In this document: positions 30,063 to 34,216 of the stretch, in pieces | Position numbering within the stretch: position 1 is the stretch's first letter | How the letters are laid out: the number at the start of each line of letters is the position of its first letter | Origin: Pseudomonadota bacterium | Lineage (GTDB): Bacteria; Pseudomonadota; Alphaproteobacteria; Rhizobiales; Xanthobacteraceae | Direction of reading: 5' to 3' | Assembly (NCBI GenBank): GCA_023435725.1 | Contig: JAEYRD010000168.1 | Coordinates: forward strand, 1 to 34,216 | DNA length: 34,216 bases | Notes under the pieces: generated by a model | Told to the model about the DNA's origin: nothing | Seen by the model: only the letters and a program-made list of their open reading frames with translations | Database searches by the model: none | Program-made: the position numbers and the translations under genes

Positions 30063-31166
30063 TTAGATGTTTGCGAGCTCGGCGACGTGATCCGCGATCG
30101 CGAGCGACGACGTCAGTCCCGGCGATTCGATGCCAAACAGGTTGATCAGGCCTTCGACGCCGTGATCGCGCGGGCCCTGCATCAAGAAATCCTGCGTGGC
30201 CACCGCCGGCGGCACGATCTTCGGGCGGATGCCCGAATAGCTCGGCATCAACGCGCCGTCAGGCAGCGTCGGCCAGTATTTGCGGATTGCCGGATAGAAG
30301 CGCTCGGCGCGTGACGGGTCGACCTCGTAGTCGATTGTCTCGATCCACTCGACGTCGGGGCCGAAGCGCGCCTGCCCTGCCATGTCCAGCGTCAGATGCA
30401 CGCCGAGCCCGCCGGGCTCCGGCACCGGATAGATCAGGCGTGAGAACGGCGCCTTGGCGTTGCAGCTGAAGTAGTTTCCCTTGGCGAGATAGGCCGGCGG
30501 AATTCGATCCAGCGGCATGCCGTCGATGTGGCGTGCCACCTTTGTCGCCGAGAGTCCGGCGGCGTTGACGAGGAGGCTGCATTGCAGCGTCATCGGCGCT
30601 TCACCGCCGGCCTCGATCTCGATGGTGCCGGCGGTCGCCTTGGCGCGGATCAGCGGAGTGTGGAACGCGAAGGCCGCGCCGGCGTCTTCGGCTTCGCCGC
30701 GCAGCGAGAGCATGTAGGCGTGGCTGTCGATGATGCCGGTCGAGGGCGACAGCAGCGCGGCGTCGCAGGCGAGCGCCGGCTCCAGCGCACGTGCGGCTTC
30801 GCCGGCGAGCAACTGCATGTCGAGCACACCATTGGCCTCGGCATGCGCCTTGATCGATTGCAGCTTCTCGGTTTCCTTCGCGCTGGTCGCAACGATCAGC
30901 TTGCCGCAATTCTTGTGCGGGATGCCGTGTTCGCTGCAATAGCGGTAGAGCGCGTGCTTGCCGCTGACGCACATGCGCGCCATCCAGCTCCCGGCGCGGT
31001 AGTAGATGCCGGCATGGATCACCTCACTGTTGCGCGAGGAGGTGATGGTGCCGATGGCCTCGGCTTCTTCCAGCACGATGACCTCGCGCCCGGCCCGGGC
31101 GAGCTTCCGAGCCACCGCGAGCCCGACCACGCCGGCTCCGATGACGACGCAGTCGACCCTATCCAT
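30063..31166 (-). CDS. FAD-dependent oxidoreductase, L-2-hydroxyglutarate oxidase-like
   Basis: A 367-residue DAO-fold flavoprotein. The FAD-binding Rossmann motif is GAGVVG (10-15) with acidic ribose ligand E33/E34. The block SSRNSEVIHAGIYYRAGSWMARMCVSG (43-69) is close to that of L-2-hydroxyglutarate dehydrogenases/oxidases, and MPSYSGIRPKI and GLINLFGIESPGLTSSLAIA near the C-terminus also fit the family. It would oxidise L-2-hydroxyglutarate to 2-oxoglutarate, repairing side products of dehydrogenases; a related 2-hydroxy acid remains possible. It is shorter than E. coli LhgO (about 422). The start is ATG at 31166. It is single, convergent with the small gene before it and divergent from the PAS-GGDEF-EAL gene. 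Confidence 0.88.
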   Translation of the reverse strand: MDRVDCVVIGAGVVGLAVARKLARAGREVIVLEEAEAIGTITSSRNSEVIHAGIYYRAGSWMARMCVSGKHALYRYCSEHGIPHKNCGKLIVATSAKETEKLQSIKAHAEANGVLDMQLLAGEAARALEPALACDAALLSPSTGIIDSHAYMLSLRGEAEDAGAAFAFHTPLIRAKATAGTIEIEAGGEAPMTLQCSLLVNAAGLSATKVARHIDGMPLDRIPPAYLAKGNYFSCNAKAPFSRLIYPVPEPGGLGVHLTLDMAGQARFGPDVEWIETIDYEVDPSRAERFYPAIRKYWPTLPDGALMPSYSGIRPKIVPPAVATQDFLMQGPRDHGVEGLINLFGIESPGLTSSLAIADHVAELANI

Positions 31167-31255
31167 GGTTGTGCGGGATTCTCGCTGGAGCCGATGGCGC
31201 CGGTCTGCCCGGGAAACGGGCCGCGTGGCTGTTTTCCGTTAAGGAAGCATTTATC

Positions 31256-31369
31256 ATGTCAGGGCAATTGCCGTATTTTGCGTCACATTTTTCTGTTGCA
31301 CGAACAGGCGTTTACCCGATCCAAACCCGCGAGGCCAGACAATCCGACGTTGAAATCGCGGGTGGCTGA
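31256..31369 (+). CDS. Possible 37-codon leader ORF, coupled to the GGDEF-EAL gene
   Basis: An ATG at 31256, with AAGGA ten bases upstream, opens a 37-codon frame that ends in TGA at 31367-31369. The A of that TGA is the first base of the downstream ATG (sequence TGATG), the classic overlap for termination-reinitiation. The peptide (MSGQLPYFASHF... to EIAGG) has no family resemblance, and its third positions are less GC-rich than the real genes around it. The downstream ATG has only a weak ribosome site (GGGTGG), which favours coupling. It could also be chance. Confidence 0.3.
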   Translation: MSGQLPYFASHFSVARTGVYPIQTREARQSDVEIAGG

Positions 31370-34053
31370 TGGCTGAGAGGAACTGGCACGTAGGCAGCAT
31401 GCTTCCGATTGCTGTGCAGGCCGTCGTGTGCCTCGCCGGCGCGGTTGCACCTTCGCGTGCCTTTGCGCAGTCGGACAGCTTCGCTCTGCCGAGCTATCTC
31501 GGCCATCTCGACCCCAATCTGATCTGGGAAGCCCTGATCGGGGGCATCATCGTCTGCTCGTTCCTGGCGGCAATCGCGTTGTGGATCCATTCCGCGCTGC
31601 GCCGGAGCAAGCGCGCGCAGCTGCGGCGCAACGCCTTCGTCTCCTCCGCCATGAACAATCTCAACCAGGGCGTGGTGATGACGGATGCGCAGCGGCGCAT
31701 CATCCTCTGCAACGATCGCTATCTCGAGATCTACGGCCTGACGCGCTCGGACCTGTGGACCGGCATGACCGGCCACGACATCCTCGAGTTGCGGCGAAAG
31801 CGCGGGGTCCTCGCCGTCTCCGCCGACGATTTTTACGAGAAGGCCGCAAGTCCCAACGGCCTGATCGGCGAGTTGCCTGACGGACGCGCCATCCTGGTGA
31901 AATATTTCATTCTGCCGAATGGCGGTTCGGTGGCGACCCATCTCGACGTCAGCGAGCAGCGCAAGCTGTCGCGGCAGCTCGCCTCGACCAAGCAATTCCT
32001 GGAAACGGTGCTGGACAACGTGCCGGCCTGTGTGGCCGCGAAGAACATCGAAGATGGCCGCTACATCTTTGCCAACAGCGCCTATGAGCGCTTCTGGGGT
32101 TTTTCGCGGGACCAGGTCGTCGGCAAGACCGCGCGCGAGCTGTTCGGCCCCAATTCGGCGGCGAACATCGAAGCGACCGACAGGGCAGCGCTTCTGGCAC
32201 CGGAAGGGCAGTATCGCAACGAATTCGAGGTCGAGCGCGGCTCGGCCCGGCGCAAGGTAGCCTCGATCCGCATCGTGGTCCGCAACGAGAGCAACAAGCC
32301 TGAATTCCTGCTGCTGGTGTTCGAGGACATCTCCGACCGCCAGTCGCTGTCGCAGGAGCTGGAGAGCACCAAGAAGTTCCTCGAGCTCGTGGTCGACAAC
32401 ATCCCGGTTGCGCTGATCGTCGAGCAGGTCAAGGACGGCCGCTATCTCCTCGCCAACCGCAGCGCCGAGACGATCCTCAACCGCAGGCGCGAGGAAGCCA
32501 CGGGCCTGACTGCGTCCGACATCTTCAATCCCAAGGAAGCCAAGCTGATCATCGCGCGCGACGAGGCCGCGATCAAGAAGCGCGGGATGATCACCGAGGA
32601 GCATCCGATCTCCACCAAGGACGGCCTGAGGCTGTTCCTCACCCGCCGCGCCACCGTGCTGAACGATTCCGGCGAGCCGCAATACCTCATCAAGACCCAC
32701 GAAGACGTCACCGACCGCCGGCAGACCGAGTCGCGCATGGCGCACATGGCCTATCACGACGGCCTCACTGATTTGCCGAACCGCGCCGCCTTCCTTCAGG
32801 CGCTGACCCAGATGATCGAGGCCTGCGAAGGCACCGGCGAGGAGTTCGCGGTCCTCTGCGTCGACCTCGACGGCCTCAAGGAGGTCAACGACGTCTTCGG
32901 TCATGCGCTCGGCGATAAGCTCCTGATCGAGGTGGCCCAGCGGCTCCAGGACTCCGCGCGCGGCGGCGTGGTGGCGCGCCTGTCCGGCGACGAGTTCGGC
33001 CTGATCATCGACGGCAAGCAGCCGGAAGCGGGACTCGCGCTGGCGCAGCAGGTCGGCGAGGCGGTCGCGCAGGAATTCCAGATCGACGGCCGGGCGGTTC
33101 GCGCCGGCGCCACCACCGGCATGTCGATCTTCCCGCACAATGGTGCCGACGCCGCCTCGCTGCTCGCCAATGCCGGTGCGGCGCTGTTCCGCGCCAAGCA
33201 GAAGTCGCGCGGCACGATCAGCCTCTACCAGCCGGAGATGGACCAGCAGATCCGCGATCGCCGCGTGCTGCACCAGGATCTGTCGATGGCGATCAAGAAC
33301 GGCGAGCTCTCGCTGGCCTTCCAGCCGCAGGGGGCCGCGCGCCACAGCGTCGCCGAGAGCAAGATCATCGGTTTCGAGGCGCTGGCGCGCTGGCAGCATC
33401 CGGTGCGCGGCCAGGTCTCCCCGGTCGAGTTCATCCCGATCGCGGAAGAGAGCGGCCTGATCGTCGAGATGGGCGAGTGGATCCTGCGCGAGGCCTGCCG
33501 CGAGGCGGCATCCTGGCCGAAGCCGCTCCAGGTCGCGGTCAATCTGTCGCCGGCTCAGTTCATGCACGGCGACGTTGTCGGGCTCGTTCATTCGATCCTG
33601 ATCGAGACGGGCCTTTCGCCCGGCCGGCTCGAGCTCGAAATCACCGAGGGCGTACTGATCGAGGATTTCGACCGCGGCCTTGCACTGCTGCGCCGGTTGA
33701 AGGCGCTTGGCGTGCGCATCTCGATGGACGATTTCGGCAGCGGCTATTCTTCGCTGAGCTATCTCCAGGCGTTCCCGTTCGACAAGATCAAGATCGACCG
33801 CGCCTTCATCATCAATCTTGGCCGCAATCCGCAATCGGCGGCGATCGTGCGCGCGGTGATCGATCTCGGCCACGGCCTCGAAATGTCGATCATCGCCGAG
33901 GGGGTCGAGACGGTCGATCAGCTCGCCTTCCTCGCCAAAGAGGGCTGTGACGGCGTGCAGGGCTATCTGCTCGGCAAGCCCCTGCCGATCGGCCAATATG
34001 CCGGCCTCGTCGGCCGCGCCGTGCCCATGGAGCTTGCGCTCAAGACCGGCTAG
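31369..34053 (+). CDS. Membrane PAS-PAS-PAS-GGDEF-EAL c-di-GMP protein
   Basis: An 894-residue multidomain signalling protein. A signal-peptide-like start (1-33, SRAFAQ) and a transmembrane helix (about 51-73) anchor it. Three PAS domains follow, about 90-200, 205-325 and 335-455, joined by helices with repeated QLASTKQFLETVLDNVP / ELESTKKFLELVVDNIP, a duplicated signalling linker. The GGDEF domain (about 460-620) has SGDEF at 539-543 in place of GGDEF, and no RxxD inhibitory site. The EAL domain (about 635-885) keeps E670-A-L in FEALARW, NLSPAQF, ELEITEG, D787-D788 of DDFGSGYSS, KIDRAF and AEGVET, so c-di-GMP hydrolysis looks intact. The net activity is probably phosphodiesterase, with the GGDEF part modulating by GTP. 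The ATG at 31369 may be coupled to a short leader ORF. Confidence 0.95.
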   Translation: MAERNWHVGSMLPIAVQAVVCLAGAVAPSRAFAQSDSFALPSYLGHLDPNLIWEALIGGIIVCSFLAAIALWIHSALRRSKRAQLRRNAFVSSAMNNLNQGVVMTDAQRRIILCNDRYLEIYGLTRSDLWTGMTGHDILELRRKRGVLAVSADDFYEKAASPNGLIGELPDGRAILVKYFILPNGGSVATHLDVSEQRKLSRQLASTKQFLETVLDNVPACVAAKNIEDGRYIFANSAYERFWGFSRDQVVGKTARELFGPNSAANIEATDRAALLAPEGQYRNEFEVERGSARRKVASIRIVVRNESNKPEFLLLVFEDISDRQSLSQELESTKKFLELVVDNIPVALIVEQVKDGRYLLANRSAETILNRRREEATGLTASDIFNPKEAKLIIARDEAAIKKRGMITEEHPISTKDGLRLFLTRRATVLNDSGEPQYLIKTHEDVTDRRQTESRMAHMAYHDGLTDLPNRAAFLQALTQMIEACEGTGEEFAVLCVDLDGLKEVNDVFGHALGDKLLIEVAQRLQDSARGGVVARLSGDEFGLIIDGKQPEAGLALAQQVGEAVAQEFQIDGRAVRAGATTGMSIFPHNGADAASLLANAGAALFRAKQKSRGTISLYQPEMDQQIRDRRVLHQDLSMAIKNGELSLAFQPQGAARHSVAESKIIGFEALARWQHPVRGQVSPVEFIPIAEESGLIVEMGEWILREACREAASWPKPLQVAVNLSPAQFMHGDVVGLVHSILIETGLSPGRLELEITEGVLIEDFDRGLALLRRLKALGVRISMDDFGSGYSSLSYLQAFPFDKIKIDRAFIINLGRNPQSAAIVRAVIDLGHGLEMSIIAEGVETVDQLAFLAKEGCDGVQGYLLGKPLPIGQYAGLVGRAVPMELALKTG

Positions 34054-34089
34054 TGATGGCGAGCGCTTCGCTCCCCTCTCGACGGTTTC

Positions 34090-34216
34090 ATGGCGGACTA
34101 CGATCTTGCGATCATCGGCGGCGGCCTGAACGGCGTCAGCCTCGCGCGCGATGCGGCCGGTCGTGGCCTGCGCGTCAACCTCTTCGAGCAGGGCGATCTC
34201 GGCGGCGGGCCCGCGG
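34090..34216 (+). CDS. glpD: Glycerol-3-phosphate dehydrogenase (GlpD-like), 5' end only
   Basis: The first 42 codons are seen; the gene runs off the window. The start MADYDLAIIGGGLNGVSLARDAAGRGL carries the FAD-binding GxGxxG (G10, G12, G15) and the conserved N-G-V-S/A-x-A-R-D-A-A-G-R-G-L of GlpD proteins, which oxidise glycerol-3-phosphate to dihydroxyacetone phosphate and pass electrons to quinone. The ATG at 34090 begins 36 bases after the preceding stop and has no strong ribosome site. The N-terminus alone distinguishes GlpD well from other DAO flavoproteins, but not certainly. Confidence 0.78.
   Translation, partial: MADYDLAIIGGGLNGVSLARDAAGRGLRVNLFEQGDLGGGPA

Noticed and set aside
31312..33996. 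Open frame of 894 codons on the minus strand, opposite the GGDEF-EAL gene
   Set aside because: It is the antisense shadow of a clear gene. Its product is a mix of Arg, Asp, His, Leu and Ala without domains, which is what GC-rich third positions produce in reverse.
1..34216. tRNA, rRNA, insertion sequences, integrases or attachment sites
   Set aside because: No cloverleaf-like or CCA-ending segment, no transposase or recombinase motifs and no long direct repeats were seen on reading both strands.

Overview
The window looks like chromosome from an alphaproteobacterium of the order Hyphomicrobiales, most probably Bradyrhizobium or a close relative. The reasons are high GC with GC-rich third codon positions; a lone proteobacterial aa3 oxidase subunit IV directly upstream of a three-gene pntAA-pntAB-pntB transhydrogenase; a rhizobial y4hA-type cation/proton exchanger; a GapR (DUF2312) nucleoid protein; an S21 protein with a long Gly/Arg tail; and two palindromic intergenic elements of a kind common in Bradyrhizobium. 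The genus is inferred from memory of gene families, not from a search. I see no rRNA, tRNA, insertion sequence, prophage, integrase, CRISPR array or origin. The content is core or conserved-accessory.

Layout. 0.3-5.4 kb: PAP2-family membrane phosphatase (-), TetR regulator (+), a DUF1036 secreted protein overlapping pyruvate kinase (-), then DUF1244 and gapR (+). 5.4-9 kb: a soluble class III adenylate cyclase fused to a TolB/FlgO-like domain and TPRs (+), a two-gene operon of Rnk/GreA-C-type regulators (-), and a DUF1801 protein (+). 9-15 kb: a cell-envelope block on the minus strand made of a MepK/YcbK-like DUF882 peptidase, a large LdtD/YcbB-like L,D-transpeptidase and an orphan NtrC-type response regulator. 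15-21.4 kb (+): M3 oligoendopeptidase with a histone-H1-like tail, a 50-residue aa3 oxidase subunit IV, pntAA-pntAB-pntB, a 56-residue His/Cys protein and an alpha/beta hydrolase. 21.4-26 kb: y4hA-type exchanger, cupin, and a membrane-anchored low-complexity protein carrying a 15-bp minisatellite (+); TPR lipoprotein and rpsU (-); aqpZ (+). 26-34.2 kb: purE-purK (-), a stand-alone diguanylate cyclase (+), small conserved hypotheticals, two DUF465/YdcH proteins, an L-2-hydroxyglutarate-oxidase-like flavoprotein (-), a signal peptide-TM-PAS3-GGDEF-EAL protein (+), and the first 42 codons of a glpD-like gene cut by the window edge.

Themes. (1) Nucleotide second messengers: one cAMP-forming enzyme with a complete catalytic set, one diguanylate cyclase with an intact inhibitory site, and one GGDEF-EAL protein with a degenerate SGDEF motif. 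(2) 3-3 peptidoglycan crosslink making (LdtD-like) beside a likely 3-3 crosslink cleaver (MepK-like). (3) NADPH and redox supply through pntAB. (4) Several unrelated proteins carry low-complexity basic or Gly/Pro-rich tails, some built from 15-bp DNA repeats. I found no clearly new multigene defence or biosynthetic system. The best candidates for undescribed biology are the 56-residue His/Cys protein in the pnt operon, the H1-like enzyme tails, the possible 37-codon leader ORF coupled to the GGDEF-EAL gene, and the structured leader of the Rnk-like operon.
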